A stretch of DNA of 57,336 nucleotides from Candidatus Eiseniibacteriota bacterium. Its GTDB lineage: Bacteria > Joyebacterota > Joyebacteria > Joyebacterales > Joyebacteraceae. Shown piece by piece: positions 34,561-44,086 of this stretch (the first letter of the stretch is position 1; the number at the start of each line of letters is the position of its first letter). Made by a program: the position numbers and the translations under genes. The notes under the pieces were generated by a model. It saw only the letters and a list, made by a program, of their open reading frames with translations, ran no database searches and had not been told where the DNA came from. Location: assembly GCA_030595835.1 (NCBI GenBank), contig JAUVLG010000005.1, forward strand, positions 1-57,336, given 5' to 3'.

Positions 34561-35991
34561 CTATTCAGGGTAGACCGGCGTCACCATCGCCCTTCTGTTC
34601 GCCTGTCTGTTGGCCTCGTTGTCGTTCGGGACCAGCGGATCCTGCTCGCCGTGACCCACGACCGTCATGCGGGTCGCGTCGACGCCCTTCTCCGCCAGGT
34701 AGTCCCTGACTGCCACCGCTCTACGTAGTGACAGGGCCTCGTTGTACTCGTTGGTGCCCTCGGCGGAGCTGTGCCCACCGATATCGACCGTGATCGTCAC
34801 GTCCTCGATCAGCAGCTCGAGGAGAGCGTCGAGCCTCGCCATCATGTCGGGCTTCAAGACATCACTGTCGAAGTCGAAGTTCACCATGACCGCGAGGAGT
34901 TCCGGCTTGGGCTCCGGCTTCTTGCACCCCACCGCGTCCACGATGGTGCCAGCAGGCGTGTCAGGGCACTGATCGGCCCCGTCGAGCACGCCGTCGCCGT
35001 CGTTGTCGGGATCCGGACATCCGTCAGCGTCCTCGAACCCGTCGAGATCCTCCGGATCGTCGGGACAAGCGTCGTCGATATCCATGATGCCATCGCCGTC
35101 ACGATCGACGTCTGGGCAGCCGTCCTCGTCCTCGAAGTCGTCGAAGTCCTCAGCGTCGTCCGGGCACTGATCGTCGCCGTCGAGGATCCCGTCCATATCG
35201 TTGTCGGGGTCAGGACAGCCGTCTTCGTCCTCGAACCCGTCGTAGTCTTCCTTCTCCCTCGGGCACTTGTCCTGGCTCCCGAAGATGCCGTCCTCGTCGC
35301 AGTCGCCCGCGCCGAAGTGAAACATCAGGGCCACAGAACCCTCGAACATCGCGCTGTTGGCATCGACGAAGCCCTCGCCATAGCTAGGCAGCGAGCTGAA
35401 GCCGACATTGTCCACGTCCTGCTGGAGCAGGAAGCTGTAGCTGCCGCTGAAATCGAGCGACATCTTCTCGCTGAGGAAGTACTCCACGCCTGCGCCGAGC
35501 GAGGCGGTCAGATTGGTACCGGACAGGGTCTGGTTGCCATAGCCGTCAGCGTCGTAGCCTTCAGGGACGGTCCCCTGAGAATCAGTCCAGTCCTGGACCT
35601 CCCATATCGTCATGCCCAGCCCGAAGCTGACATAGGGAACGAACTCGGCATCGGAGCTGAAATCATAATTGGCTCTGAGGCCAATGTAGTTCCAGTTCGT
35701 CTTGAGGTAGTCGGCCGCTCCCCAGGTGAAGAACTCCGCGGATTCCGGCGTCTCGCCGCTCTCGGTCTCGCCGTGGTGGTAATCGAGCATGACCGACACG
35801 TTCTCGGTCACTGGCTTCTCCATCCTCAGGCCGAACGTCAGTCCCATACCCTCATAACTCTCATCGCCCCCGGTGGGCTGCATGACGCCGATCGCTACAC
35901 CGAGCGCCATGTCGTCGACCCAGACCTGTCCGCTTGCGGCGCCGACGAAGAGGAGCGGCAGGACGATCGCCAAGATCGCTATACGGTACAT
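34561..35991 (-). CDS. OmpA-family outer-membrane protein with thrombospondin type 3 repeats
   Basis: A 476-residue outer-membrane protein. Residues 1-20 are a signal peptide ending near AASGQ. An N-terminal beta-barrel (about 21-240) has typical strands such as LTFGLRMEKP and VPYVSFGLG. It is followed by several thrombospondin type 3-like repeats rich in Asp (DEDGCPDPDNDMDGILDGDD and relatives, roughly 245-360), which should bind calcium. The C-terminal OmpA domain has NFDFDSDVLKPDM, GGHSSAEGTNEYN and the peptidoglycan-binding TVVGHGEQDPLVPND motif with LSLRRAVAVRDYL. It therefore links the outer membrane to the cell wall. The chosen ATG has GGGAGGTGG just upstream; the 61 codons open before it are not plausible. 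It ends with the terminator at 34473-34505. Confidence 0.92.
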   Translation of the reverse strand: MYRIAILAIVLPLLFVGAASGQVWVDDMALGVAIGVMQPTGGDESYEGMGLTFGLRMEKPVTENVSVMLDYHHGETESGETPESAEFFTWGAADYLKTNWNYIGLRANYDFSSDAEFVPYVSFGLGMTIWEVQDWTDSQGTVPEGYDADGYGNQTLSGTNLTASLGAGVEYFLSEKMSLDFSGSYSFLLQQDVDNVGFSSLPSYGEGFVDANSAMFEGSVALMFHFGAGDCDEDGIFGSQDKCPREKEDYDGFEDEDGCPDPDNDMDGILDGDDQCPDDAEDFDDFEDEDGCPDVDRDGDGIMDIDDACPDDPEDLDGFEDADGCPDPDNDGDGVLDGADQCPDTPAGTIVDAVGCKKPEPKPELLAVMVNFDFDSDVLKPDMMARLDALLELLIEDVTITVDIGGHSSAEGTNEYNEALSLRRAVAVRDYLAEKGVDATRMTVVGHGEQDPLVPNDNEANRQANRRAMVTPVYPE

Positions 35992-36212
35992 CTCCACCTC
36001 CCTGATAGACAGACCCCCACGCTGTTGGAATTCCATCAAAGCGAGGGTTAGCCTATACGATTTGCTCGCCCAAAACAAGGGCGATTGCGCCGGACGAGGG
36101 ACGCCCTTGCTTGCTCCATCGCTGCCGTTCTGACACAATCCTAGCAGCGCGCTCACGCCGTGGGCCCGCGGCAACCACGAGCACCGACAACGCCGGATGA
36201 CCGGAGGAACTC

Positions 36213-36575
36213 ATGCTGACAAAGGACATCGCGAATCTGACACCTCTCCCCGTGGCCGACTACTCCATGTTGCGGGAGATCCTGCACCCGGAGAGGGACC
36301 CCGTGGACATCCGCTACAGCCTGGCCCACGCGGTCATCCACCCGCGAGGAGCCTCGCTCAGACACCGCCTGACCTCTGTTGAGGTCTACCACTTCCTCGC
36401 AGGAACAGGTGTCATGCACGTGGCTGACGAGGCCACCACCGTGGGTCCGGGCCACACGGTGGTCGTCCCGGCAGGCGCCGAGCAGTGGCTCGAGAACACG
36501 GAAGACCACGGCCTTGAATTCCTTTGCATAGTCGATCCCGCTTGGCGAGAAGAAGATGAAGAGATTCTACCCTAG
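36213..36575 (+). CDS. Small cupin-domain protein
   Basis: A 120-residue single-domain cupin. The conserved barrel is visible: HPRGASLRHRLTSVEVYHFLAGTG for motif 1 and GPGHTVVVPAGAEQWLEN for motif 2. The usual metal ligands are only partly kept: in motif 1 the first His and the Glu are present but the second His is replaced, and in motif 2 the His is replaced by Gln-Trp. Metal binding and catalysis are therefore doubtful; it may bind a sugar or small ligand. The ATG has GGAGGAA four bases upstream. It is a single gene, read divergently from the OmpA-like gene, and no operon partner is apparent. Confidence 0.85.
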   Translation: MLTKDIANLTPLPVADYSMLREILHPERDPVDIRYSLAHAVIHPRGASLRHRLTSVEVYHFLAGTGVMHVADEATTVGPGHTVVVPAGAEQWLENTEDHGLEFLCIVDPAWREEDEEILP

Positions 36576-36681
36576 GTCCGGGGATGTCTGCGTGCCCACA
36601 ATACGGTCTCTTTTCGGCACTTAGGGCCACCGCCGTCTCGGAATGGCCCGGATATTGCGCCGCCACCCATCCATTTTGTAC

Positions 36682-36709
36682 TTGGCAGGAATCGGCGCTG
36701 TGCTAGAGT
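36682..36709 (+). promoter_or_regulatory. Candidate promoter for the small barrel protein
   Basis: TTGGCA (36682-36687) and TAGAGT (36704-36709) are 16 bp apart, with TGC before the -10 (extended -10). The gene start at 36945 would leave a leader of about 230 bases. The 369-base gap 36576-36944 holds no gene that I can see; apart from this promoter it is featureless to me. Confidence 0.45.
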
Positions 36710-36944
36710 GTGCCCCGTTTGCAGTTAGTGGGTTTCAGCTGGTCACGCGGGTTCTGAAATGACAACCGCCCAGTGGAGGCGTCGGCACGAGCAGCGGCAT
36801 CTAGCGCTGGCACCACGCGACGCTCGGCGGGGCATACAAAGGAAGGAGGATCTGAGTTCCTGACCTGTGTGTCTGTAGTTGCGGGAGGCACGGGACAGGA
36901 GTAGGGGTCTTCATTCAACAGGGATTCTCCAAGGAGGATGTGTC

Positions 36945-37559
36945 ATGAAGCTGTTCATATTCATAGCTTTTGCCTTGATGCTGGTAGGTATGACCGCTCA
37001 GGCAGCTGAGGTTCCGACGTCACAGGGCGACAAGGCCATGATCTTCATGTTCAACGGCCTGGACAACTTGTCCCTCGGCACGTACGGCGAGTACGGTGTC
37101 GGCATGCGCTACTACTTCGCGGACAGCAAGGCGATCCGTGCCGGCCTCACGCTTGGAAGCGAGGCGGACATCGAGAAGGACGACGACTGGGACGAGGATA
37201 GAGAGGACACCTCCTTGCTCATCGGATTGGACGCCGCGTACGAGATGCACATGGAAGGGCCGTGCTCTTCGGTCTCCCCTTATTGGGGCGTCGGTGGCAG
37301 CTTCTGGGCCGAGACAGGCGAGTATAAGGACGAGGACGGCGACACTTGGACAGACACGGGCGTAGGCTTCAGCGGCTACGGCATGCTGGGCTTTGAGTGG
37401 GCCTTCACCAACTGCATGACGCTCGGTGGTGAGTATCAGGCCGGTCTCTGGGCGGCCGCGAGCGAGTCGGAGAACCCCGACGGGGACACCTACGGCGAGT
37501 GCGGGGAGGGTGGCATGGGCTTCTCGGCCGCGTCGGTTTACCTCTCGGTCTACTTCTAG
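36945..37559 (+). CDS. Small outer-membrane beta-barrel protein
   Basis: A 204-residue exported protein. Residues 1-20 form a signal peptide (LMLVGMTAQA then AEV). The mature part looks like an eight-stranded barrel: short strands such as GVGMRYYF, IRAGLTLGSE, TSLLIGLDAAYEM, VSPYWGVGGSFW and MLGFEWAF, with acidic loops such as EKDDDWDEDRED and KDEDGDTWTD. It ends in SVYLSVYF, the usual terminal Phe. It has four cysteines in loops, which is unusual for barrels. The ATG has AGGAGG nine bases upstream. It could be OmpW/OmpX-like, but I do not recognise the family. It has its own terminator, and a candidate promoter lies about 230 bases upstream. Confidence 0.7.
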   Translation: MKLFIFIAFALMLVGMTAQAAEVPTSQGDKAMIFMFNGLDNLSLGTYGEYGVGMRYYFADSKAIRAGLTLGSEADIEKDDDWDEDREDTSLLIGLDAAYEMHMEGPCSSVSPYWGVGGSFWAETGEYKDEDGDTWTDTGVGFSGYGMLGFEWAFTNCMTLGGEYQAGLWAAASESENPDGDTYGECGEGGMGFSAASVYLSVYF

Positions 37560-37628
37560 GATCCGCGCTGCAGGGCCTTCCGACCGCCGTGAGGCACTGG
37601 GTGGTTTGAGGCTTGTAGAGATGTTGAG

Positions 37629-37662
37629 AACGGGGCGCCGCACTTGGCGCCCCGTTCTCTTT
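37629..37662 (+). terminator. Intrinsic terminator of the small barrel gene
   Basis: An 11-bp perfect stem (37629-37639 with 37646-37656, loop GCACTT) is followed by CTCTTT. It lies 70 bases after the stop of the barrel gene and blocks read-through into the trpB2 remnant. Confidence 0.7.
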
Positions 37663-37731
37663 GGAGCAACCCGCCACCGAAGGACCCGGACGACGGTCCG
37701 TCGCGCGTCGAGCAGCTTCCAAACATGATGA

Positions 37732-38001
37732 TCAGCGATAATCAGTCTTCTGAGACACCACGGCTACATCGACACCGTCGCGTATCCGCGGCACGAGAAG
37801 CGTGTATTCGAGACGGCCATGAGGTTCGTCCGGTTGGAGGGCTTCCTCCCCGCGCCGGAATCGGCCTACAGTATCTGCTGCGCCATTGAAGAGGCCTTGA
37901 AGTGTAAGGAGACCGGTGAGGATAAGGTGATCGCATTCAACGTCAGCGGCCATGGCTTCATGGATATGGAAGGCTACGAGGAGGTGCTCGGGATCGAGTA
38001 G
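37732..38001 (+). pseudogene. trpB2: C-terminal remnant of a TrpB2-type tryptophan synthase beta chain
   Basis: This open stretch of about 89 codons (from just after a TGA to the TAG at 38001) encodes only the end of TrpB2. The translated pieces HGYIDTVAYPRHEKRVFETA, LEGFLPAPESAYSICCAIEE and KVIAFNVSGHGFMDMEGYEE follow the conserved ending of the TrpB2 family. No ATG, GTG or TTG lies at the start of the similarity; the first ATG, at 37819, is already inside it. A terminator lies just upstream and no gene precedes it. The PLP-binding part is missing, so it cannot be an active enzyme. It is probably a decayed or 5'-truncated copy left by a rearrangement. No other trp gene is in the window. Confidence 0.75.
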
Positions 38002-38030
38002 CGGTCGGCAGCTCGAAGCCTGAATGCAGA

Positions 38031-38057
38031 AGCGGGGCGTCATCGCGACGCCCCGCT
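38031..38057. terminator. Bidirectional terminator between trpB2 remnant and V-ATPase operon
   Basis: An 11-bp perfect stem (38031-38041 with 38047-38057, 5-base loop) lies between the convergent trpB2 remnant and the last gene of the V-ATPase operon. Both sides have only short pyrimidine runs. It probably ends transcripts from both sides. Confidence 0.55.
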
Positions 38058-38062
38058 CTCTC

Positions 38063-38096
38063 GTGTGGTCTGTTTTCCTGTGTGGTCTGTTTTCCT
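38063..38096. repeat. 17-bp perfect tandem duplication
   Basis: The unit gtgtggtctgttttcct occurs twice without a gap (38063-38079 and 38080-38096) in the short gap after the V-ATPase operon. It looks like a recent slippage or duplication event in non-coding DNA. Confidence 0.9.
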
Positions 38097-38126
38097 GTCA
38101 GCTCGATGCCGTCAGGCACAGGCTAC

Positions 38127-38750
38127 TTAGTGCTCCCGCACGATGTCCTTGATCTTCATCAGTCTCGTCGCCGTGGCGCGCTCCATCTCGGACAGGCGGT
38201 CCGCGATGAACCTGATGGTCTCCTCGAGGTTCGGCACGAGGATATGTTCCAGCGCGTTGACGCGCCGCCGCGTCTTCTCGAGCTCGGCGGCCAGTAGCTG
38301 TATCGACTTCTCAACCTCGGCAAGCGACATGAGCTTGGGGAGCAGCGCAGCGTACATCTCAAGGGCGCGGTCGAGGTCCATGGTGGTTTCACCGTAGCCG
38401 TAACCGAACTCTGCGTCCGAAGGGATATCGATCTGGAACTTTGGGACCTTCAGGTTCATCACCTGCTCACGCGCGGCCTTGAGCTCGACCGTCCTCCGCG
38501 AGAAGGCCAGCGCGGACGCCATCGCGCTGCCGTCCATTTCGAACCGGGCGGAGATGAACGCGCGGTAACCGCCGGCGAGTTCGGTTTCTACGTCCGCACG
38601 CAGGTCGCGGGCGCTGTGCACCATCCCCAGAAAGCGGCGCATCAGCTCCTCCTGCTTGTCCTTGAGGAGCTTGTGCCCGCGCTTCGCGAGAGTCAGGCGG
38701 CGCCTGAGCCTCAAGAGCTGCATTCTGTTGGGATTCGCTCGAAGCCTCAT
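38127..38750 (-). CDS. ntpD: V-type ATPase subunit D
   Basis: Central-stalk subunit of the V-type ATPase, a long coiled coil that rotates within the A3B3 head. The 207-residue protein begins with [19 protein letters not shown] and [16 protein letters not shown], the family N-terminal signature, and ends with a second long helix ([20 protein letters not shown]). Its ATG overlaps the stop of subunit B (ATGA), so the two are translationally coupled. It is the last gene of the nine-gene operon; a hairpin terminator follows at 38031-38057. Confidence 0.95.
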   Translation of the reverse strand: MRLRANPNRMQLLRLRRRLTLAKRGHKLLKDKQEELMRRFLGMVHSARDLRADVETELAGGYRAFISARFEMDGSAMASALAFSRRTVELKAAREQVMNLKVPKFQIDIPSDAEFGYGYGETTMDLDRALEMYAALLPKLMSLAEVEKSIQLLAAELEKTRRRVNALEHILVPNLEETIRFIADRLSEMERATATRLMKIKDIVREH

Positions 38751-40171
38751 GTCCCCTCGGTTGCTTCCTTCGGCACGAGCGCCTCTTTCGCCTTGGCGCC
38801 CGTGCGCTTGAGGTACTTCTCGATCTGCTCAGGCTTCACACGCTTGAGCTCGGACAAGGGCAGGATCTCGAGCAGCTCCCACGCGAGCGTCAGCGTCTCC
38901 TCGATCGTGCGGTTCTCGTCGCCTCCCTGCTTGACGTATCTCTCCTCAAAGACCTCGGCGAACTTGAAGAACGCCTTGTCCTCCGGAGAAAGCGCCGCTT
39001 CGCCCAGAATGATCGCGAGTTCCTGCGCCTCCTTGCCGCGTGCGTACGCAGCGAAGAGCTGGTTCGCCAGGTTCGCGTGGTCCTCCCGCGTCTTCCCCTC
39101 GCCGATGCCCTTATCTCTCAGGCGCGACAGCGATGGGAGCACATTGATCGGCGGGTAGATGCCCTTGCGGTGCAGTGCGCGGTCGAGGATGATCTGCCCC
39201 TCCGTGATATAGCCAGTCAGGTCGGGAATGGGATGGGTCTTGTCGTCCTCGGGCATGGACACCACGGGGATCTGTGTGATGGAACCACCCTTCCCTTTGA
39301 TGCGCCCGGCGCGCTCGTAAAGGGTCGAGAGGTCGGTGTAGAGATATCCGGGGTATCCTCGCCGCCCGGGGACCTCCTTGCGAGCAGCCGAGATCTCGCG
39401 GAGCGCCTCACAGTAGTTCGTGAGGTCCGTGAGGATCACCAGTACGTGCATCTCAAGATCGTACGCCAGGTACTCGGCCGCAGTCAGCGCCATGCGCGGC
39501 GTCGCGATGCGCTCGATCGCGGGGTCGCTCGCCAGGTTCACGTAGAGGACGGCGCGGTCGATGGCGCCCGTCCTGCGGAAGTCCGCGATGAAATACTCGG
39601 CCTCCTCAAACGTGATGCCCATTGCCGCAAACACGACAGCGAAGCTGCCCTCGGTCCCAAGCACTGTCGCCTGCCGCGCGATCTGAGCTGCGAGTTCCGC
39701 ATGTGGAAGACCGAAGCCGCTGAAGATGGGGAGCTTCTGCCCTCGCACCAGTGTGTTCAGTCCGTCGATGGACGAGATGCCGGTCTGTATGAATTCGTTG
39801 GGGTAGTCGCGAGCTGTCGGGTTCAAGGGTGCGCCCGCAACGTCGCGCTTGATCTCCGGGATGATCGCGGGCCCACCGTCCTTTGGACGCCCGAGCCCGT
39901 CGAACACACGTCCCAGAATGTCGGGTGAGAGCCCGAGTTCCAACCCGCGCCCCAGGAAGCGCACTTTGGCGCTGTCCACGGAGACGCCCGTGGCGCCTTC
40001 GAACAGCTGCACCAGTGCGGTGTCCTCATCAACCTCAAGCACCCTGCCCCGCCTCACCTCACCGCCCGGGAGCTCGACCTCGACCAGCTCCTCATACTTG
40101 ACCCCGGAGACCTCCCCGACCAGCAAGAGCGGTCCCGCGATCTCCAGGACGGTCCTGTATTCCTTCGCCAT
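38747..40171 (-). CDS. ntpB: V-type ATPase subunit B
   Basis: Non-catalytic nucleotide-site subunit of the A3B3 head. At 474 residues it has the standard length. Motifs include [66 protein letters not shown], and [20 protein letters not shown] followed by [23 protein letters not shown]. As expected for B subunits the classical Walker A Lys-Thr is absent. It follows subunit A with a 35-base gap and overlaps subunit D. Nothing unusual was noticed. Confidence 0.96.
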   Translation of the reverse strand: MAKEYRTVLEIAGPLLLVGEVSGVKYEELVEVELPGGEVRRGRVLEVDEDTALVQLFEGATGVSVDSAKVRFLGRGLELGLSPDILGRVFDGLGRPKDGGPAIIPEIKRDVAGAPLNPTARDYPNEFIQTGISSIDGLNTLVRGQKLPIFSGFGLPHAELAAQIARQATVLGTEGSFAVVFAAMGITFEEAEYFIADFRRTGAIDRAVLYVNLASDPAIERIATPRMALTAAEYLAYDLEMHVLVILTDLTNYCEALREISAARKEVPGRRGYPGYLYTDLSTLYERAGRIKGKGGSITQIPVVSMPEDDKTHPIPDLTGYITEGQIILDRALHRKGIYPPINVLPSLSRLRDKGIGEGKTREDHANLANQLFAAYARGKEAQELAIILGEAALSPEDKAFFKFAEVFEERYVKQGGDENRTIEETLTLAWELLEILPLSELKRVKPEQIEKYLKRTGAKAKEALVPKEATEGT

Positions 40172-40206
40172 CAGCAGTTCTCCTCGGAATGAGTTCGTAG
40201 ACCGTG

Positions 40207-42000
40207 CTACTCCGACAGCTCGTTCACGCCGGCATGTTCATTGATAAGCTCGCGTATCTGGGTCTCGATGCGCCCGGCGATGGCATCCAGTTCGTCCATC
40301 TCGGCCTCCGGGATGTACCGCGCCCGCGAGATTTCTTCCTGTACCGGCAGACCGAAGATGGCCTCGGGCGACACGCTCTGTTCCACCGCGTCCTGGGCGT
40401 GGCGGTTCATCGCGATGATGTTTCTGAGCATCCTGTACTGCTTGGGGAACGACGTGTAGGTATCGACGTCGTCGAACGCGTTCTGGTGCAGGAAGTCCTC
40501 CCGAATCGCCTTGGCCGTGCCAAGGACGAGTCTGTCCCGGTTGGACAGCGCGTCGACGCCGACCAGGCGCGCGATCTCCTTGAGTTCGGCTTCCTGCTGG
40601 AGGATCTTCATTGCTTCCTGGCGCATGCCCGCCCACTCCTCCGAGACCTCGGTGCGGAAGTACGCCTCGAGGCCGTCGTGGTACAGCGAGTAGCTGGTCA
40701 GCCAGTTGATCGCGGGGAAGTGCCGTTCGTACGCGAGCCAGTCCTCCAGCGACCAGAAGACCTTCACGACCTTGAGCGTCGCCTGAACGACGGGGTCGGA
40801 GAGGTCCCCCCCCGGAGGCGAGACCGCGCCCACTACCGACAGCGCGCCCGTGCGCTCGTCTGTGCCCAGCGTCGTGACCCTGCCCCCGCGCTCGTAGAAC
40901 TGCGCCGCGCGCGCAGGGAGATAGGCCGGGTAACCTTCCTCGCCAGGCATCTCTTCAAGCCGGCCGGACATCTCGCGGAGCGCTTCTGCCCAGCGTGACG
41001 TCGAGTCGGCCATCACTGCGACCGAATAGCCCATGTCGCGGAAGTACTCCCCAAGGGTGATCCCCGTATAGATAGAGGCCTCGCGCGCCGCCACGGGCAT
41101 GTTGGACGTGTTTGCCACGAGAACGGTCCGCTTCATCAGGGGCTCACCGGACCGCGGGTCCTTGAGTTCCGGGAACTCCATCAGCACGTCGGTCATCTCA
41201 TTGCCGCGCTCACCGCAGCCGATGAAGATAACGATCTCGGCGTCGGCCCACTTCGCGAGCTGATGCTGAACGACGGTCTTGCCCGCACCGAACGGGCCGG
41301 GCACGCACCCCGTCCCACCTTTGGCGATCGGGAAGAAGGTGTCGATAACGCGCTGCCCCGTGACGAGCGGCTCCACCGGGCTCAGGCGCTCCTTGTACGG
41401 CCGCGCCTGACGGACCGGCCAGCGCTGCATCAGACCGAGGTCGTGCTTGCCGCCCTGGCCCTCGAGCTCGCCGATCATGTCGGTCACCTTGTAGCTGCCG
41501 CTTTCGAGCTTCGTGATCTTCCCGGAGATGCGGGGCGGCACCATGATCTTGTGGAGAACCAGCGCCGACTCCTGCACGGTACCAAGGATGTCACCGCCCA
41601 CCACCTCATCACCCACCAAGGCCTTTGCCGTGAACTCCCATACCTTCTCTCTGTCCAGCCCCGGGACGGAGACGCCGCGCGTGATGTGCGCACCGACCAT
41701 CTCCCTGATCTTGTCGAGCGGCCGCTGGATGCCGTCGTAGATGGACTCGATGAGCCCCGGCCCCAGCTCGACCGACAGGGGCTCTCCGGTCGAAACGACC
41801 GGCTCGCCCGGACCGAGACCTCTCGTGTCCTCGTAGACCTGGATCGACGCCAGGTCGCCCTTGACCTCGATGATCTCGCCGATCAGGTTCTTGTCGCTCA
41901 CGAGGACGACGTCGAACATCCTCGCCGCGCGCATCCCGTCAGCGACAACGAGAGGTCCGGACACCTTCCTGATGGTTCCCTGAACCCTTGTGTCTGCCAT
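40207..42000 (-). CDS. ntpA: V-type ATPase catalytic subunit A
   Basis: Catalytic subunit, which hydrolyses or makes ATP. The protein has 597 residues. The Walker A motif is [13 protein letters not shown], followed by [22 protein letters not shown], and [33 protein letters not shown] covers Walker B and the catalytic region. The non-homologous insert typical of A subunits is present (about residues 110-190, with [12 protein letters not shown]). The start ATG at 42000 has AGGAGA seven bases upstream; a short frame extension to 42024 is not needed. It lies between subunits F and B in the usual order. Confidence 0.97.
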   Translation of the reverse strand: MADTRVQGTIRKVSGPLVVADGMRAARMFDVVLVSDKNLIGEIIEVKGDLASIQVYEDTRGLGPGEPVVSTGEPLSVELGPGLIESIYDGIQRPLDKIREMVGAHITRGVSVPGLDREKVWEFTAKALVGDEVVGGDILGTVQESALVLHKIMVPPRISGKITKLESGSYKVTDMIGELEGQGGKHDLGLMQRWPVRQARPYKERLSPVEPLVTGQRVIDTFFPIAKGGTGCVPGPFGAGKTVVQHQLAKWADAEIVIFIGCGERGNEMTDVLMEFPELKDPRSGEPLMKRTVLVANTSNMPVAAREASIYTGITLGEYFRDMGYSVAVMADSTSRWAEALREMSGRLEEMPGEEGYPAYLPARAAQFYERGGRVTTLGTDERTGALSVVGAVSPPGGDLSDPVVQATLKVVKVFWSLEDWLAYERHFPAINWLTSYSLYHDGLEAYFRTEVSEEWAGMRQEAMKILQQEAELKEIARLVGVDALSNRDRLVLGTAKAIREDFLHQNAFDDVDTYTSFPKQYRMLRNIIAMNRHAQDAVEQSVSPEAIFGLPVQEEISRARYIPEAEMDELDAIAGRIETQIRELINEHAGVNELSE

Positions 42001-42066
42001 GCTCGATTCTCCTGTTCGGAACACCGCCCGCCACCGGAAGCTGCCGCTCCGGCACGACCGGCCGGA

Positions 42067-42396
42067 CTAGCTCCTTTTCCCGGCCTCTCCCAGGATGTCC
42101 GCGCCGATCGCGGCCGAGACCGCCTCGTGTATCTCTGTGGCCGCCAGTCCCCGCGAGCCCATCACGCTCGGCAGGACGGTGACCGTCGGTAGGGCAAGAT
42201 CTCTGTACTTCGCCACCTGCTCAGCGCACGCCTCGTAGACGTCCTCTGTGACGAAGATGACTGCGTGCGCGCCTTCCACCGCCGTCTCGAACGCGGCGCG
42301 CGCCTCTTGCGCACCGGCGACCGGGAACGCGGCGATCCCGAAGGCCTGGAAGCCCCAGACCGAATCCCTGTCGCCTATGAATGCGATCCTAGACAT
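42067..42396 (-). CDS. ntpF: V-type ATPase subunit F
   Basis: A 109-residue central-stalk subunit. The Rossmann-like beginning MSRIAFIGDRDSVWGFQAFG is diagnostic, and VIFVTEDVYEACAEQVAKYR and LPTVTVLPSV follow. It overlaps the end of subunit C by eight bases, and 66 bases separate it from subunit A. In related enzymes F binds D and can modulate ATP hydrolysis. Confidence 0.94.
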   Translation of the reverse strand: MSRIAFIGDRDSVWGFQAFGIAAFPVAGAQEARAAFETAVEGAHAVIFVTEDVYEACAEQVAKYRDLALPTVTVLPSVMGSRGLAATEIHEAVSAAIGADILGEAGKRS

Positions 42397-43411
42397 GCAC
42401 GGCCCTCAGCCTTCCCTCCAGCTCGTCGCGTGAAATGCCGTCCAGTTTGGCCGCCATCGCGGCGCGGACCAGCTTGATCTCCAGTTGCCTTACCAAGATG
42501 AACGCCACCAGGGGCTCGACCCCATATGCGATGGTCCTAGCCCGCTCGACGTAGTTCAGCAAGATATTGTCACATGCAAGCTCGAGCATGTGCGCCTCCT
42601 CGGCCTTCCATTCGCGGAAGATCGGCGCCAGTGCGCCAAAGCTGCCGTACTCGAGACTGCGCGCGAACGCATCCACGGGCTCGCCCAAGTGCGCTTCCAG
42701 AAGTGAGAGGTCGACCGTGCCGCCGGGGACGAACGCTCTCGAGAGGTCGGTCCTGTCCAGGCCTGCTTCCTTCACTCTTATGAAAGTCCGTATGTTGAGC
42801 GTGTCGATCTCGACGCGGAAATACCCCACGAGGAATTCGCTGCCGTTCTCGGCAGCGACGGCGAGGTGATGCGCCCACATCGCCAGGTCGAACTCCTGGT
42901 CGACGCGCGCCATCTCGCCGCTGTCGCGGAAGGCCTCCGTTGCCGCCCGCCCCGCATCTGCAAGAATGGCCGGGAGCGCCACATAGTCCCCATCCTGCAC
43001 CGCTTTCTGGAGCACCGCGACGTCGATCGTGCCCACGCCATCCGTGAGTCCGAGCTCCCGATCCGAGGGGCCCACGCCATCTTTGCCCAGCTTGAGGAGT
43101 GACGCCTTGATGAGCGTCTTCAGATTTCGGAAGTCCCAGCGCACACGGAAGAGGTCGATGAGCGCAGGCTCAGGCGACAGCGCCGAGACCGTCGACAGGG
43201 TCTCGGCGAGGGCGCGAACCAGGCCCTCTTCAAGATCCTCCGGGCGCTCGATGTCGGCGATCGCTTCCTGGAACGCCGAGTCGGCCAGTACGTTGAGAGC
43301 GCCCGCAGCGTCCTCGGCGAGCAGCCGCTCGACCCATTGCCGGCCGAGGAGCCTCGTCTCCAGGCCCCTTATCCGCGCCACGGCGTATGCGTATCTGGTG
43401 TCGTCAGCCAA
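42389..43411 (-). CDS. ntpC: V-type ATPase subunit C
   Basis: The funnel-shaped subunit (C, equivalent to d) that connects the central stalk with the membrane rotor. At 340 residues the length fits. Family features: the N-terminal YAYAVARIRGLETRLL, a helical repeat body (AVARI, YFRVEIDTLNIRTFIRVKE) and the C-terminal VEPLVAFILVRQLEIKLVRAAM, which is strongly conserved. It lies between subunits E and F, six bases after the stop of E, so coupling is likely. Confidence 0.92.
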   Translation of the reverse strand: MADDTRYAYAVARIRGLETRLLGRQWVERLLAEDAAGALNVLADSAFQEAIADIERPEDLEEGLVRALAETLSTVSALSPEPALIDLFRVRWDFRNLKTLIKASLLKLGKDGVGPSDRELGLTDGVGTIDVAVLQKAVQDGDYVALPAILADAGRAATEAFRDSGEMARVDQEFDLAMWAHHLAVAAENGSEFLVGYFRVEIDTLNIRTFIRVKEAGLDRTDLSRAFVPGGTVDLSLLEAHLGEPVDAFARSLEYGSFGALAPIFREWKAEEAHMLELACDNILLNYVERARTIAYGVEPLVAFILVRQLEIKLVRAAMAAKLDGISRDELEGRLRAVHV

Positions 43412-43417
43412 CCGTTG

Positions 43418-44014
43418 CTACTCCCCGCTACTGCCGAACAGTATCGCCGCCACTTCCGTCTCGAGCGTCTCCCGGGCGTCACGAAGAATCGTGGACAGGG
43501 CGCAGTTGGTTTCCACCCTGCCGCTTCTCAGGATGAAACCGGCCGCGATCGGCCTGCGCTCGCTCGCAAGCTTGAGGCCACCGCCTTTGCCCAGCTCTTT
43601 CGACACCGAGTCAAGGAAGGCCTGGTCGAGCCTGCTCTCGGTCTCACCGATGAGGACTTCCTCGTCGCCCGACTCCACGGTGCTCAGAAGCAAGCCCATG
43701 ATGAATTTCCGATATTCGCTCGGTTCCATCGCGACAATCCTGTCACCCGCCTCGTCGAAGACGCGGTCAACGAGCGCCTGCTTCTCATCAAGAAGCTCCC
43801 GCCTTGCCGCGAGGCGAGCGAGTGTCGTAATGCGGTTCCGTTCCTCCTGCGCACGCTGTTCGGCCCGCGCCCTCAGTTTCTTCTTCTGCGCATCGGTCCT
43901 AGCGCGCCCTACATCGGCCACGGCGTCGGCCGCAGTCTGCCCCTCGGCGACGATCTTCCGGGCCGCTTCCTCCGCGTCCACCTTGATTCTCTTCAGAATG
44001 TCGTCGACAGCCAT
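43418..44014 (-). CDS. ntpE: V-type ATPase subunit E
   Basis: Peripheral-stalk subunit of 198 residues. The N-terminal half is a long charged helix (KIVAEGQTAADAVADVGRAR, then KKKLRARAEQRAQEER), and the C-terminal part is alpha/beta with RLDQAFLDSVSKELGKGG. It pairs with subunit G to form the stator that holds the A3B3 head. The ATG has an AGGTGG site upstream. Sequence conservation in E subunits is low, so the identification relies on operon position and helix pattern. Confidence 0.88.
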   Translation of the reverse strand: MAVDDILKRIKVDAEEAARKIVAEGQTAADAVADVGRARTDAQKKKLRARAEQRAQEERNRITTLARLAARRELLDEKQALVDRVFDEAGDRIVAMEPSEYRKFIMGLLLSTVESGDEEVLIGETESRLDQAFLDSVSKELGKGGGLKLASERRPIAAGFILRSGRVETNCALSTILRDARETLETEVAAILFGSSGE

Positions 44015-44086
44015 CGATCACCCACCTGTCCGTTCTCCCCCCGACGCACCGCGCGCGGGAGGCCCAAGACCCACTGAATGTCGCTT

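Noticed and set aside
34950-35270. Short repeated units that could look like a CRISPR-type array
   Set aside because: They are in-frame codons for thrombospondin type 3 repeats, vary between copies and have no unique spacers.
34771-36051. A 426-codon plus-strand frame across the OmpA-family gene
   Set aside because: It is the complement of the Asp-rich repeat region and barrel; Val/Ile/Arg-rich and without a translation signal.
36120-36165. TTGCTC-17-CACAAT as a promoter for the cupin gene
   Set aside because: Both boxes fit poorly, so no promoter was called there.
36682-36705. TTGGCA region as a sigma-54 site
   Set aside because: The GG and GC elements are not ten bases apart; a sigma-70 reading with extended -10 fits better.
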